Positions 35,559 through 49,290 of a stretch of 64,000 nt of DNA are shown here, piece after piece. A program made the translations under genes and the position numbers. Numbering within the stretch: the first letter of the stretch is position 1; each line of letters starts with the position of its first letter. The notes beneath the pieces were generated by a model. The model saw only the letters and a program-made list of their open reading frames with translations, did no database searches and was not told the origin of the DNA. Source of the stretch: Panulirus ornatus (lineage: Eukaryota > Arthropoda > Malacostraca > Decapoda > Palinuridae); the NCBI RefSeq assembly GCF_036320965.1, contig NC_092279.1, positions 20,093,429 through 20,157,428 on the forward strand. Direction: 5' to 3'.

Positions 35559-35629
35559 CTAGCACTCACGTGACCGCTGGGCACATGGGAACGATGGTTT
35601 CATACTGACGAGCCGTTGATACACAGGAG

Positions 35630-35631
<2 letters not shown>

Positions 35632-35711
<80 letters not shown>
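35632..35711. repeat. (TA)n microsatellite
   Basis: About 39 TA units. Confidence 0.97.
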
Positions 35712-35714
<3 letters not shown>

Positions 35715-35984
35715 TAAACCCATACATACATAGGCCTACAGCAACCCATGCATATTCACACGACCCCAGACTAAATATATATGTCGCACTAAAATTTCAT
35801 TCGTGAGTATAAAGTTTCGTTCAAACTCGTCTCAGCCACTCATTTATTTCGTTATCATAACCGTTGGTTATTGCTACTTAAAGTTTATGTTTGTCCTGAG
35901 AAAAAATAAAAAAAAAGAAATAAAAGTCAGGGACCCACATGGTATCTGGTGTCGGCTGGTGTTTACGTCAGTCTTACACTGATT

Positions 35985-35986
35985 GC

Positions 35987-36018
<32 letters not shown>

Positions 36019-36089
36019 GTGTGTGTGCGTGTGTGTGTAAACACTCTGGAGCATGGAAGACAAAGGAAAATATGAGGGAAACTCCAGCT

Positions 36090-36169
<80 letters not shown>
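35985..36169. repeat. (GT)n and (AG)n microsatellites
   Basis: (GT)n with two C interruptions at 35985-36038, then about 39 AG units at 36092-36169. Confidence 0.96.
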
Positions 36170-36171
<2 letters not shown>

Positions 36172-37306
36172 CCTTAAGATCCTGCAGCATCCAACAGGAC
36201 GACAAGGACATCGTGGGAAGAGACGAGGGCGGGGTGAAGTCCCTCAGGATGGATATTCAGGGATAGCCAGAGGTGTATGGCTGAGGAGGGCGGTGTGTGT
36301 GGAAAGAGACGCCTTGGCGACGATTATCCTGCAGGATACCTGCGGCGTCCAGGACCTGAGGGTGGGGCGCCTGGCGAAAGGAGTCTCGCGGAGACCAGCC
36401 TTGGGCGCCACGACACTGTGTCTAATCCTCCTTCAGGCAAGTCTGGTATACTGAACTCGATTCATTGTTTTGGTATGAACGACCGACCGTCCGTCTGTCC
36501 GTCCGTCCGTCCTCGATTTGGTCAAGACCTGTGGTGAGTGTGCCTCCCACACACACACACACACGCACACACACGAGTCGTAATGCACTGCAACCGTAGA
36601 ACGACCGCCCTCTCTACGCGGATGCCATCTTGAACAAGCAATTCGTCTAACGCACTGCGGAGAGCAGGACCGAACAGTTTATTGAGCACTGCGGGGGTCT
36701 GCCTAGCCACTAGCGGCGCGTAGCTCCGTCTTCTCCACCTCCCCTGCCGCTGTGGCTCGACGAGGAGGAGAAGCTAAATAAAAGTAAACATAAACATAAA
36801 TGTCAGAAATAATAACGAAAATTGACTGAGGGGGTTCAGTCTCAGAGTGGAGGCAAGAAGGACAAGGTCACTACTAGTAATGAATATGTTCTGCACGGCC
36901 GGGCACAGACGAGGTTCACTCCACCACCAGGAAGAAGCCAATGACAACGCCACCAACGTAGGCATGACCACTGTGGCAACGTCCGTGAAGCTGGAAGGTA
37001 CTGCGGTATGGCAACCGAACCAACATACGATGGAGAGGACGCACATGGCAACCGGACCAACACATACGCTAAGGGGACACGCAGTGGGAGGCGTACATGG
37101 CAACTGAACCAACAGACGCACACAGCTGGAACAAACACTGGGAGTCAGCTGGGTACGGTACGAGCCTCCGCCACACACACACACACACACACACGGCCAC
37201 AGCTGGGTGCTCTCACACCCGAGGTCTTCATCACCAGTGGATCACCATCCCGTAGGATGAAGCAACCACATGTCCCATTGTAAACCCAGGAGCCACACCA
37301 CTCACA

Positions 37307-37490
37307 CGGGAGGAGGAGGAGGAGGAGGAGGAGAAGGAGGAAGAGGAGGAGAAGGAGGAGGAGGAGGAGGAGGAGTAGGCACCCAGTGTGCATGCCCATG
37401 TATTACCAAAGAAGAGGAGGAGGAGGAGGAGAAGGCACCCAGCGTGCATGCCCATGCATTACCAAAGAAGAAGAGGAGGAGGAGGCGAGG
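37307..37490. repeat. (GGA)n arrays with a duplicated linker
   Basis: GGA-rich tracts are separated by two near-identical linkers (GGCACCCAG(T/C)GTGCATGCCC, then CATTACCAAAGAAG) at about 37378-37415 and 37434-37472, showing duplication of tract plus linker. Confidence 0.9.
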
Positions 37491-38039
37491 CACCTTGGAA
37501 TCCGTCACGCCAACATTCTGACGAAAAAAAAATACGTCAACCTAGTACATACCAAGCGATAGGATTACACCCCCAGGCACGCACGCATCTGCACCAAAAT
37601 AACACTGCACAGCGACCACGTCTGGTAATGCCACACACACACACAAGACACGCACACTCTCCCTAAACACATCAACAAAGGCTATTCTTTACACACACAC
37701 ACACACACACACACAGCCTAACGTACTTCTGCCTTGAAACCTCATATATACAGGCAACACCATCGAATGCACTAATGCATATCAATCCATCCTACTTGTA
37801 GTATTCAACTGCCTAGAGAGTTTCAGATCCTCTTGCTTTACTACGTCTAAGTGTTGCCAGGAAAGTATTACTGGATACGACGCGAAGAAGAAAAAAAAAA
37901 GAGCAACTCGAGATCCTGTCGTAAAATAAGTAGGACGGTCGTGCTGGGCAACTCGGGTTATATACATCTGGATAAGCGGCCTCCTTAAAAATACACCCGA
38001 GACACGCAACTAGACACCAAGGAATGTGACGACATACCG

Positions 38040-38480
38040 AGAAACTACACTCCAGAGAGCGTGTGGGCCGCGCGACGCCACCACCGCCACCGCACGGCAC
38101 GACAATAGAGGGAGGGAGGGCGGAACGTTCCACCATCACCACCACCGCCGCGCGTCGTCCCGCCTTGGCCTGCGTCCTCACCCCCGAGCACGCGACACAT
38201 AGCCATCCTCCCCCACTTCACGACCCCGAGTCACCACCATCACCACCCAACACCCACTTCCCCGCACGCCCACCCCGCCCACCACCACCGGTCTATTAAG
38301 GCGGGGGATATCCTAGCTTTCAGCAGCTGGAAATAGCAACTCACGTCACAATTATAGCATGATGGCCGCGGCCTGGCGCGGTAAGGTCAAGTGGCAAGCG
38401 CGGCAGGAGGGGACGGGAGGAGGGGGAAAGGTCAGGGTGTGTGGGTGTGTGTGGACGGCGGGGCGACGACGCGTGGTGTA
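38040..38480. promoter_or_regulatory. CpG-rich island (candidate promoter / 5' exon)
   Basis: Dense CG dinucleotides (for example CGCGCGTCGTCCCGCC near 38150 and GATGGCCGCGGCCTGGCGCG near 38361), CACCACCAC runs and a TCACGTCAC CRE-like site at about 38341-38349. It lies upstream of ATXN1 exon A on the minus strand and could be a promoter or non-coding 5' exon, but nothing in the sequence proves it. Confidence 0.25.
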
Positions 38481-39072
38481 AGGTGATCAGCTGTGGGGGC
38501 TTGAACGCCCCCAAGACTCATATGAACACGAGCAGGAAAACTTAATCACTTCCACTGGTCTCCCTAACACTCGTTGCTAAGAAGTGAAGTGACTAAGATA
38601 CTCAAAGCGTTTGAATGTGATTAATCATATCAGCCACGTTATCAGTGACTGATCAAACTCTAGGTCAAAAAAATCAATCATACTACTTCACATGAGAGTT
38701 TCCACTCCCACTATCTATACGTACCACAGTAATGTGTTTATTTAAAATAACTCAAGCTATAACTTAAAAATGAAACTAATACTGCTTTTCAAAACGGAAC
38801 GAACTGACATTATTTTTGATCGATCTATATACTACAATGAACATACTATTCAGATGAGGCTATAAGTACAATCTGTACATAGGCAATTTGTTATGTACAT
38901 CTAGAATAACCGACGTACAGAGAAAGGATAATATCAACGTGGCTAGAAAATGAATTGGCTTTACCAAGTGACTACGTGGGTCGACTGAACCGCTTTGTGA
39001 TGTGTTAAAACACATGAGTAATTTTCCATGCCATGCTTTGATTAATATGATAAATTCATCAATTACGCACAC

Positions 39073-39074
<2 letters not shown>
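38481..39074. other. Non-coding, nothing recognised
   Basis: AT-rich sequence, no recognisable gene or repeat family. Confidence 0.4.
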
Positions 39075-39143
<69 letters not shown>

Positions 39144-39169
39144 TGTGTGTGTGTGTGTGTGTGTGTGTT
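39075..39169. repeat. (TA)n then (GT)n compound microsatellite
   Basis: About 31 TA units followed by about 13 GT units. Confidence 0.96.
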
Positions 39170-39458
39170 AACAAGGGTGATTTTAAAAAAAATCATCTCT
39201 TGGACAAGAGTTTGGAGGTAGCAGCCATGACTGAATGTAAGACATCGCAGACAACGAAGGAGGGAAATGGAAAACACCTTTCAAGTTATCAAGAAACGTC
39301 TATGATTTAATACTCTCATAATCACTGTCTCTTTCCCTACACCTCGAGGCGTTGAATCTCTCTACCCTCCCATGTCTTTCCCCAGTAATAATGATTCGAC
39401 ATTTTTTTGCTTCCAAAGTCAGGTTTTTATCTTTTTTTTAACCCTCCTCCAAAAATCG

Positions 39459-39464
<6 letters not shown>

Positions 39465-39530
<66 letters not shown>
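39465..39530. repeat. (CT)n microsatellite
   Basis: About 33 CT units. Confidence 0.97.
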
Positions 39531-39536
<6 letters not shown>

Positions 39537-39737
39537 TTGTCCATCTCTCTTTGTTTTTTCTTTGGTATATTCCTTTATATTTCTCTTTTCCTCCCCCACT
39601 CCCCACCCCTACTATAGGATAAACAAAAACAGGTAACTGCTGGACAAACAGGAAATACTTTATTAATAAAATATGGCACAAGCAAACCTTGTGTATTATT
39701 CAGGGGTCACACACAGACTCTAGCTATAATACCTAGC

Positions 39738-40103
39738 CAGGGGTCAGGAACCATTACCATGGTACTGGGGTCAGGGGTCAGGAACCATTACCATGGTACT
39801 GGGGTCAAGGGTCAGGAACCATTACCATGGTACTGGGGTCAGGGGTCAGGAACCATTACCATGGTACTGGGGTCAGGGGTCAGGAACCATTACCATGGTA
39901 CTGGGGTCAAGGGTCAGGAACCATTACCATGGTACTGGGGTCAAGGGTCAGGAACCATTACCATGGTACTGGGGTCAAGGGTCAGGAACCATTACCATGG
40001 TACTGGGGTCAGGGGTCAGGAACCATTACCATGGTACTGGGGTCAGGGGTCAGGAACCATTACCATGGTACTGGGGTCAGGGGTCAGGAACCATTACCAT
40101 GGT
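39738..40103 (+). repeat. 34-bp minisatellite, about 11 copies
   Basis: Units of GGGGTCA(G/A)GGGTCAGGAA plus CCATTACCATGGTACT repeat with only an A/G variant. Each unit holds an NcoI-type CCATGG palindrome and two GGGTCA half-sites. A 34-bp period shifts frame each unit, yet all three forward frames stay open. Confidence 0.97.
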
Positions 40104-40189
40104 TGTAAGGTCACCCTGCTGACCGAACACCCCCCCCCCCTTCCCCCACCCCCATCGCCTTTACTGATGCTTCGTACAACAACAACAAC

Positions 40190-40690
40190 AACAACCACGA
40201 CACCAACAAGAGCATGCATCCTCACCACCAACAGCAACCATGCCACGAGAAGCAACATATATCACCACCAACACTAACCATAACACCACCAACAACATCT
40301 ACACCATCAACACCAACCATAACACCACCAACAACATCTCCACCATCAACACCAACCATAACACCACCAACAACATCTCCACCAACAACATCTCCACCAT
40401 CAACACCAAACATAACACCACCAACAACATCTCCACCACCAACACCAACCATAACACCACCAACAACATCTCCACCAACAACACCAACCATAACACCACC
40501 AACAACATCTCCACCACCAACACCAACCATAACACCACCAACACCAACCATAACACTACCAACATACAACATCTCCACCACCAACACCAACCATTACACC
40601 ACCAACAACATCTCCACTATCAACACCAAACATAACACCACCAACAACATCTCCACCACCAACACCAACCATTACATCACCAACAACACA
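40190..40690 (+). repeat. CACCAACAACATCTCCAC-type minisatellite
   Basis: About 500 bp of variable units built from ACCATAACACCACCAACAAC and ATCTCCACCA(T/C)CAACACC, with period near 39 bp and internal shorter repeats. Confidence 0.93.
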
Positions 40691-41255
40691 TAAACACGAC
40701 CAGGAACACCAGCTCCACCACCATTTCCCAATCACCAACACTCTCCCACAACATCTCACCTCTACAACGGAGCACATTACGAATTCTGCTAACTCCACCA
40801 CCACCACCACCACCATCACCAACACCCCTAGGGAAAACATTCCCCCCCCCCCTTTCGTCACCACCACCATCAATTCCCCCTCCTTACGAATAATAACAAG
40901 AACAAACGATGAACAAGAAGAACAACACTATGAACACCATCTACCACACATGTGTCCCCACCTCTGCCTCCACATCATCAACACATCCACCAACATTAAC
41001 CCTAACCCTATCTCCAACACCACCACCACTGAAAGAAATAACAGTAGCACTCGACATCGTCCAAAAAAAAAAGAGAAAAAAAGAGAGAAAAAAGTGCGGA
41101 CACTTAAACAGCTGCAGGTAACAGCAGAAAGAGCAGTAGCCTCGCAGGAGGAGGAGGAGGAGGAGGAGCAGCAGGTGTATGCTGCACACCTGCAGTACAT
41201 TCAGAGCGTGGCCCGAGGCAGGTGTAGCCAGGTGGGCTGTGGGGGCAGGTCTCGC

Positions 41256-41258
<3 letters not shown>

Positions 41259-41288
<30 letters not shown>

Positions 41289-41399
41289 CGATTTCCTCTT
41301 TTACAGATGATTCTTCGCGTTTTCTAACACGTCCTTGCTTATTTCTACTACCTTAATCTCTTCCCCCCAACTCGTCATTTCTTTTCGACATCTTTATTC

Positions 41400-41468
<69 letters not shown>
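41259..41468. repeat. (CA)n and (TA)n microsatellites
   Basis: (CA)n at 41259-41286 and about 33 TA units at 41402-41468. Confidence 0.96.
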
Positions 41469-41469
<1 letters not shown>

Positions 41470-42194
41470 TTTGATATTTATAATCATTCCTTATAATTTC
41501 TTTTCTATCTTCGTTTTCTTTTTTATTTCCGTCTCAAGTAAATGACACGTAGGTTCTTGTGTCTTGACGGGATTCCGCTCGAGTCTAGAGACATTATCAC
41601 AATACAGTAGAAAAAAAGAAGACTAGTTAAACGTCTTTTTCTTCTTCTTCTTCCTTCGCTAAACGTGGATCGCGAAACACGTCATCCGTTCGAGGAGTTC
41701 CGAAGCTACTAAATCATGGAGCCGTTTTCTATCGGGGCGACGACGGGTGGTGGCATATTATGCCACGGTGACTATCCTGGGCCTTTATATTATGGACGAC
41801 GCTGGAAAAAAAAAGATACGAACAACGGCGCATCACATCAACCCGCCTGAGGAGGGTTGAGGAGGGTGTGTGGGGAGTTGATATCAAAAAAAAAAAGAGG
41901 TGGAATTTCTGTCTGGATCGTACTACTGTGGGATTAAATCTTGGACAGTGTATTTTTTTATAGGAGGGAGGGAGGGAGTTGGGGCAGGTAAGATGGGGGT
42001 GGTGTTACAGGAGGGGTGGGAGTAGGAGTAAGCCTGGTATTAGCCCCTGGGCGCTGCTAAGAGGTGCAATAATCCCGAACTTTAACAACCCGCACAAAAA
42101 GAAGACTTCGACTGGTGGTGGTGGTGGGGTGCTGCTATGTGTACCTCCCGCCCGATGATGGTCGACTGGTCCGCGCTCTCGTCTTTCTTCATAC
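41469..42194. other. Non-coding, nothing recognised
   Basis: Mixed composition with short A-runs and GGGAG-rich stretches; no gene or dispersed repeat recognised. Confidence 0.4.
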
Positions 42195-42470
42195 TCTCCT
42201 CCTCTAGCGTCCTCCCCTTGCCTCTCCTTCTCCAGCGTCCTCCCCTGCCTCTCCTTCTCTAGCGTCCTCCCCTGCCTCCTCTTCTCCAGCGTCCTCCCCT
42301 GCCTCCTCTTTTCCAGCGCCCTCCCCTGCCTGCCCTTCTCCAGCGTCCTCCCCCTGCCTGCACTTCTCCAGCACCCTCCCCTGCCTGCTCTTCACCAGCG
42401 ACCTCACTTGCCTGCCCTTCTCCACGTCCTCCCCTGCCTCTCCTTCTCTAGCGCCCTCCCCTTGCATGAC
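42195..42470 (+). repeat. About 30-bp CT-rich minisatellite
   Basis: Units of CTTCTCCAGCGTCCTCCCCT plus GCCTGCC(T/C) repeat about nine times with length variation. Confidence 0.9.
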
Positions 42471-42741
42471 CCTTTCTTCTCTGCCTCCTCTTGTGACCCT
42501 TTTACGAATCCCTTACATAGTCCTTTTCCAGCTCCCTTTCTCCAGCACCTCGCGTGTAATCCTTTCTCCTGCCAGCCCCCAATTCTCGTGTATCTTTCTG
42601 CCCGTCTCTCGTACATCCCTTTCTCCTGGTCAATCTCGTAACTGTCTCTCAAGCCCATCTCGTGGTGTCCTTACTCTACTAGCCCCTCTCACAGCCCTCT
42701 CTCCTCTCTCCCCGTCTCTAATTTTGGGTTAGGTTAAAAGC

Positions 42742-42835
42742 CAGGTCATCATACCCAAGCATTGCACCGTCGTGATAAAGGGTCGTATCGTGGTGTTTAA
42801 ATGGTATACCGTCGTACCCAAGGGGTTAAACTGCT
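42742..42835. repeat. Dispersed GTCGTACC-type repeat
   Basis: Contains GTCATCATACCCAAGCATTG, CACCGTCGTG, AGGGTCGTATCGTGGTGTTT and ACCGTCGTACCCAAGGGGTT, related to the copies near 22980, 24480 and 30400. Confidence 0.55.
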
Positions 42836-42843
42836 GGTGTTAA

Positions 42844-43055
42844 GAAACTGCAGCAGTAGCAGTAGCAGCAACAGCAGCGCAGCAGTAACAGCAGTAATAG
42901 AAACGAGGAGAAAAATAACTGACGCAATTGTATCGGCCGTAGACGGTAGCAGCAACAGCAGCAGCAGTAACAGCGGTAGTAGTAGTAGCAGCAACGAGAA
43001 CAACAACAGAAGGAACAGCAGCAGCAGCAGACGTATCAGCAGTAGCAGCAGGTCC
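42844..43055. repeat. Imperfect (AGC)n/(AGT)n trinucleotide tract
   Basis: AGCAGT and AGCAAC units dominate for about 200 bp, broken by a roughly 60-bp unique piece. Confidence 0.85.
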
Positions 43056-43651
43056 CTGGCCCATAACCAGTCGCCCGGAGCGTCGCCTGGATCCGGTCGG
43101 GGAACAGATGACCCGTGACACTGGCTCTAATGTATCATGTCTCTACCTTCCTCAACACCACACATCATATCCACACTCCTTCACTATCCCACTCCCCAGG
43201 CGCGCAGGCAGGCAGGCGGACGGGCGGAGGAGGGAGAGAGGAGAGAGGAGAGGAGGTACCACCTCCTCCACTCTCACACCTCCACCACCTCAACGCCCTT
43301 CGGCGGGAGCCTCAACTCTTCGGCATGCACCTGGGGCAACACCCTAAGGGGCGGGTTACATAATAATCTCTCTACCTGGTGTGCCCTCCTCTACCTGCAC
43401 CAGGAAGACTATACGCGCACCACTCCACCAGGTACTCACCACGCTTGTCCCGCGGGGAGTACCAAGCTCATCTTCCATCTGGCAGGCCACACACTAGTCC
43501 TACAGGCAGTACAAGTCCCACTTTGTCAACGGGCAGTTCATGTCTCATCTCTACCAGGTGTATCAGACCTGCAACTACCTCTTGGTGTATCACCTAACGC
43601 CACCAGTTGACATACGTTCAATCTTCATCACCTGGCACTAACGTCCGTGTC

Positions 43652-43818
43652 CTACCTCCACCCTTATGCTCCTACCTCCACCCTTATGCTCCTACCTCCA
43701 CCCTTATGCTCCTACCTCCACCCTTATGCTCCTACCTCCACCCTTATGCTCCTACCTCCACCCTTATGCTCCTACTTCCACCCTTATGCTCCTACCTCCA
43801 CCCTTATGCTCCTACCTC
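43652..43818 (+). repeat. 20-bp minisatellite, 8 copies
   Basis: CCTACCTCCACCCTTATGCT repeats eight times with one change (CTTCC) in the sixth or seventh unit. Confidence 0.97.
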
Positions 43819-45640
43819 AATCAAGTTGACCGAAAAACAAGAAGGAACAAGTCCATCTCATCGTTTATCAATTAACCAATGAATCCTACATCTGAAAGAT
43901 TGTAATCCCTTCGCGCCCCTTATTCCAGCTGGGTCTTTGCTTCACCTGCAGGAGGTAAATACGACGCCGATGGATATACAGGAAAGGGCGTGATGGTCGG
44001 TGAAGGAGAGGGAGGCATCAGATTAATATCCGAAGGAGTTTACACAGTACCTCACCTCCACACTCCAGAGGGCCTTATTCCACACTTTGCAATCCACACC
44101 TGACGCCACCATTTCTTTACGCGTCCAGGACAGTGAATTCCTACAACCCTGAAATAAAATCTACAAATTCTACTTGATTTCTACTCCATCGATATTCCTT
44201 TACTACCCAGGCATCTTGTGGGGCCTCGCATCTCCGACGAAGTCGGAAGATTTCCGCCCTCAGCTATACAAAGCTATGAACGAAGGCAAATGTATATACA
44301 AATATATATATCTTCCTCAAAGTTTCAACCTTCTCTCAAATTCGGGACAAGATTTCTGAAATTCGACTCAAACTCTTAAGTCATACTTCGAGGAGAAGCC
44401 CTAGGCCTTATTTAGCGTTTTGAGGAGATTCCTTCGTATCTCCCTGCGACATCTTGTGGCATCTGTGACCTCTGGGCCTAACCTCTCGACATCTGGGTGT
44501 AATTTCCCGCATAATAACTTTCTTAAGCGCGAGTCCTCCTCCCTCACACATCTCGGCGGGCCGCTGACGAATATTGTCCCTGACCCTCTTAATGTCACTT
44601 CTGATGCTGATTCAACCCGAGGATGAAGCTCTGTGTGTGTGTGTGTGGGGACGGTTCTGCGAACTCACACTTCTTGAGGGAGTTATGTGGGGTTTTTTTT
44701 TGGGGGGAGGGGATAGAAGTATGGTAACCTTTGACCTGATAACGCTGCTCCATCGACCATCAGCGACTGACCTGGTCAAGGCGTGCGTATGTCCGTGATG
44801 AAGAGGATGGGAGAGGAGGAAGGGGGTGTAGGCTCTAGCTGGGCTACATACAATCTCGTATATCGACAGTCACAATCACAACTCTACCATCATAATCATT
44901 CACCCTCACTTTTCCCTAACCTGCTAACCTCCTGCCATAGCTATACTCACCACTCGCTGCTAGCTACACTCACAATAAACTCGACACTCCTCTGCCTCTC
45001 CTAACCAGTCTACTACTTTGCTCCCCTACTCCTCCTCCCTCCCTATTATATCAACTCCCGTTTGTTACTCCCCAACTGTGGTTGGTAATCCTCAACCCTT
45101 ATGCGTACTCACCTTATCCCCACGTACTACTCCCTACTCCCTCCCTCTCCCTGCTTACTACTCCCTCCCTACTCTCTCACACACTCCTCTCCCCCCTGTC
45201 TTGTTCCTTCCTACCCGCGTCATCTCAGCGACTCCCGCCGCCGCCAACTCAAGCACGACCTACCTCCTTTCCTCTAACCTGCTGAGCTGGCCTGCTTACT
45301 CCGTGTCCCCTCGCCTGCCTCACTCAGCACCAGTCAATCCTACATCGCCTCACCAACATCGCCACGTTGCCCGCTCGCCGCCCGCCCCCTCTAGCATATA
45401 TACACACAAGGGAGATAACACGGAACATGGCATTACCACAGTACTTGCGCGGTGTCCGTGTCTCATAAGGCTAACATGGGTATACTACCGGTGCAGATCA
45501 TAACCGAACGTTACGTCACATTCGAAACGAGTGGCCCAAAGCCTCTAAAATATCTTGGCATTTACACATCTGAGTGAGGGAGGGGGGAAGGGGGGGAGGG
45601 GTAATCTAAATAATGCCGGGAGACATTTTTCACGAGTCAA
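43819..45640. other. Non-coding, CT-rich, nothing recognised
   Basis: No recognisable gene. Pyrimidine-rich stretches between about 45000 and 45200 create open frames of low complexity. Confidence 0.4.
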
Positions 45641-46299
45641 GGGCGCCGCTCTTCGCTCCACGGTGTCACTGCGTGGTACGGGAGCCACTTACTAATTCGA
45701 CCTGCCGCCTCGTCGTCAAAATCAGGTTGCCTTAACGAATCTAAACTTGCTGGCGTACGCAATGACGAGTGCGTAAGTGCACGCGTCGCCTGACGAATCT
45801 CGATGAGTATATATACGTAAGGCCAGAAGGCTAAGAGGAACGAAGGATGAATCGAGGAGGAGGAGGAGGAGGAGGAGGAGGAGTGGTGGTTGTTGGCCAC
45901 GAAAATCACCGTCTAGGGGGAGGGGAATCATCTGTTCATGCTTAAAACCCATCGCGCGGATTAATGATTAATATAATCCCAGTCCTCTGTCCTGTTGCTC
46001 AACCTCGCGTCTTTTAACTTCCTCCTCCGAGGCACATCATTAATTATTATTCAACTGGGGAAGCATTTCCGGACCATATTTTTTTTTTTTCAAATGGGTC
46101 GACCTCACTGCGCAACTCGTATATGTCTTAGTTCCTCAGCCACACGACGTTGTTTTCCATACCGAATCATTGACCAACAACCCCACTCGTCCGGACTGAA
46201 TCGCTGACCCCATCAATACCTGCTTCCCTAATCACCAATCCACTGAACTGGTGCGGACACAATCACTGGCCAACGACCTACGGTTACCCGAATCACCGA

Positions 46300-46650
46300 C
46301 TAATTACCAAATCCTGCTGGTCGAATCAGCGACCAACCAACTATGAGCACCTACTGGTCGAGTCAGCGACCGACCAACTATGAGCACCTGCTGGTCGAGT
46401 CAGCGACCGACCAACTATGAGCACCAGCTGGTTGAATCAGCGACCAACCAACTATGAGCACCTGCTGGTCGAGTCAGCGACCGACCAACTATCAGCACCT
46501 GCTGGTCGAGTCAGCGACCGACCAACTATGAGCACCTGCTGGTTGAATCAGCGACCAACCAACTATGAGCACCTGCTGGTCGAGTCAGCGACCGACCAAC
46601 TATCAGGACCTGCTGGTCGAATCAGCGACCAACAATATCAACGCCCGCTG
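46300..46650 (+). repeat. 37-bp minisatellite, about 9 copies
   Basis: Units of CCAACTATGAGCACCTGCTG plus GT(C/T)GA(G/A)TCAGCGACC(G/A)A. Two variants (GTCGAGTCAG and GTTGAATCAG) alternate in a higher-order pattern. More diverged units extend back to about 46150. Confidence 0.95.
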
Positions 46651-46819
46651 GCTGAATCACCGACCACCCACCACCCCCCACTCCTGCTGGCCAGGTTACA
46701 TCTACCAGTCCAGTCAGTCTGCCCTCGCCGGCGCGTCTGCTCAGCACTGGCTTACTCAGCGGCGGCAGTTCTACAACCACGCTGTTGATCAACAACCTCT
46801 CCCCACCTCGCGGATCTCA

Positions 46820-47060
46820 CCTCCTCCTCCTCCTCCTTCCTTCTTCTTCCACTCCTTCTTCTTCTCCTTCGTTCCTCATGCTTCCTTCTCTACGCCTTCT
46901 TTACGCCTTACCCGCCATCATCATCCTCCTCCTCCTCCTCTTCCTTCCTTCTTCTTCGTCCCGTCCTTCTTCTTCTCCTTCTCCTCCTTCGCTCCTCATG
47001 CTTCCTTCTCTACGCCTTCTTTACGCCTTACCCGCCATTATCATCCTCCTCCTCCTCCTC
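46820..47060 (+). repeat. 120-bp direct duplication
   Basis: TCCTCATGCTTCCTTCTCTA and the following CGCCTTCTTTACGCCTTACC recur exactly 120 bp apart (46872 and 46992), flanked by TCC/TTC-rich sequence. Confidence 0.93.
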
Positions 47061-47718
47061 CTCATCATCATCATCATCCCCCGTAATCCCTTCACAGTAT
47101 AATTCTCTTTCCTCCGTAATGATATTTTCCGACGCCCCAACCTCCGCCGCGCTTCTCTTTGGGGGTCTTCCCGGACGTGAGGTCGTCTTCCTCTCCCGGG
47201 GACGTGACTCCCATACATCACAAGATCCAACCTCCCTCTTCTTTAACCCCCCCCCCCACTCCCGTCCCTTTCTCATCCTCCTCCTCCTCCTCTTCCTCCT
47301 TCCAAATACGCCATGGTCTCGTACTCTCCCATTCCATTTCTTCTTCCCTTCACGTGATGGGGAAGAAAAAAACATAATTCTTTATCTCCCTCTTTAAAAA
47401 AAAAAAAAAAAACACCCTCCAACTCTCCTCCCTAATAGACACAGACACTACCTTCCTTCCTTCCTTCCTTTGACTCCTCCATTCTCCCCCACACCCCCTG
47501 CTGCTCCTTCAACCCCTCCTCCTCCTCCTCCTCCTCCTCCAGCCGTGCATCTGGGCCAAGGTCACCATGGCAACCAACTTGGCTCACTCGGTCGTCCTGG
47601 TGACGAAGATTATTTCAGACGTCCAGTGGTGAGGAGGGGCTGGGCTGGGCTGGGCTGGGCTGGGTAGTAAATATCCAGACGTGGAGGTGGGGGAGACGGG
47701 GTGTCACCACCGCCTCCT

Positions 47719-47720
<2 letters not shown>

Positions 47721-47786
<66 letters not shown>
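47721..47786. repeat. (CT)n microsatellite
   Basis: About 33 CT units. Confidence 0.97.
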
Positions 47787-47789
<3 letters not shown>

Positions 47790-47885
47790 AGCTCGCTCGC
47801 TCCGTATACGTGACACGGGAAGTCCTGTGTGTCTCGAGGGAGAGGGAGGAGCAGACTGGTGACCTGTACTCTGAGAAAGAGAGGG

Positions 47886-48315
<430 letters not shown>

Positions 48316-48464
48316 TCTGGAAAAGCACTTGAGTGCAATATGTAGATCGAGAGAGCCAGGGTGGCAGATATACAGGAATGTTTACAGTGTAAATACTATG
48401 GTCTGTACACCATGTACTTCAGTTGACCATTAAGTGATCAATAGTCACAGTAACACAGTAGTTA

Positions 48465-48467
<3 letters not shown>

Positions 48468-48534
<67 letters not shown>

Positions 48535-48542
48535 GTGTGTGT
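48468..48542. repeat. (GT)n microsatellite
   Basis: About 37 GT units with two TA interruptions near the end. Confidence 0.96.
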
Positions 48543-48879
48543 GCGCGCACCTCAGACCAGGATGCTGTCGTAACAAAATTAATCACCTTACAACAGTTTA
48601 CGACAATCAAACTGGGGGGGGGGGGGGAGAGGAAATTCAGAGGCAAGACAAAGCCAGCCGACCCCTCCCACCACTCACACAGTACAAAAGGAAACAAAGT
48701 GCACTGGACTCAAGACACACAAAGACGAAATTCCAGTCTGTATTACTCACGCGGCGACCCAATCGATCCCCGAGACTCCCTCCCCTCCTGCGGTCGGCTC
48801 AAGACAGACAGAACCCCCACCGTGTGAAATGGTGAGTTAAGACGAGGTTAATGACTGTGTGTGTGTGGGGGGTGGGTTA

Positions 48880-49290
48880 ACCAGGCACCTTAACTACATT
48901 CTAAGTGCCGTAATTAACTACATTCTAGGTATCCTATGTACATTCTAGGTACCCTAACTATGCACCTTCACGGAACCCTAATTATGTACATTCTAGGTAC
49001 CCCAACTATGTACATTTAAGGCATCCTAACTATGGATATTCAAGGCACCCTAACTATGTACATTCTAGGCACCTTAAGTACATCCTAGGTACCCTATGCA
49101 CATTCTATGTACCCTAAGTACATTCAAGGCACCCTAACTACGTACGTTTTACATACCTTAACTAACTACATTCTAGGTATTTCAACTACATTCTAAGTAC
49201 CCTATGTACACTGTAGGTACACCTATGTACACTCAGGAACCCTATGTACATTGTAAGTACTTTATGTACATTCCAGGTACCATTACTACA
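48880..49290 (+). repeat. Diverged minisatellite with ACCCTAACTATGTACATTCTAGG motif
   Basis: About 15 degenerate units of 22-32 bp carrying CTA(A)CTA(TG)TACATTCTA(G)G and TACCCTA. Spacing is irregular, so the array is old. Confidence 0.9.

Noticed and set aside
39759..40277. 172-codon frame of GQEPLPWYW-type repeats
   Set aside because: The 34-bp array is open in all three forward frames, so openness carries no information.
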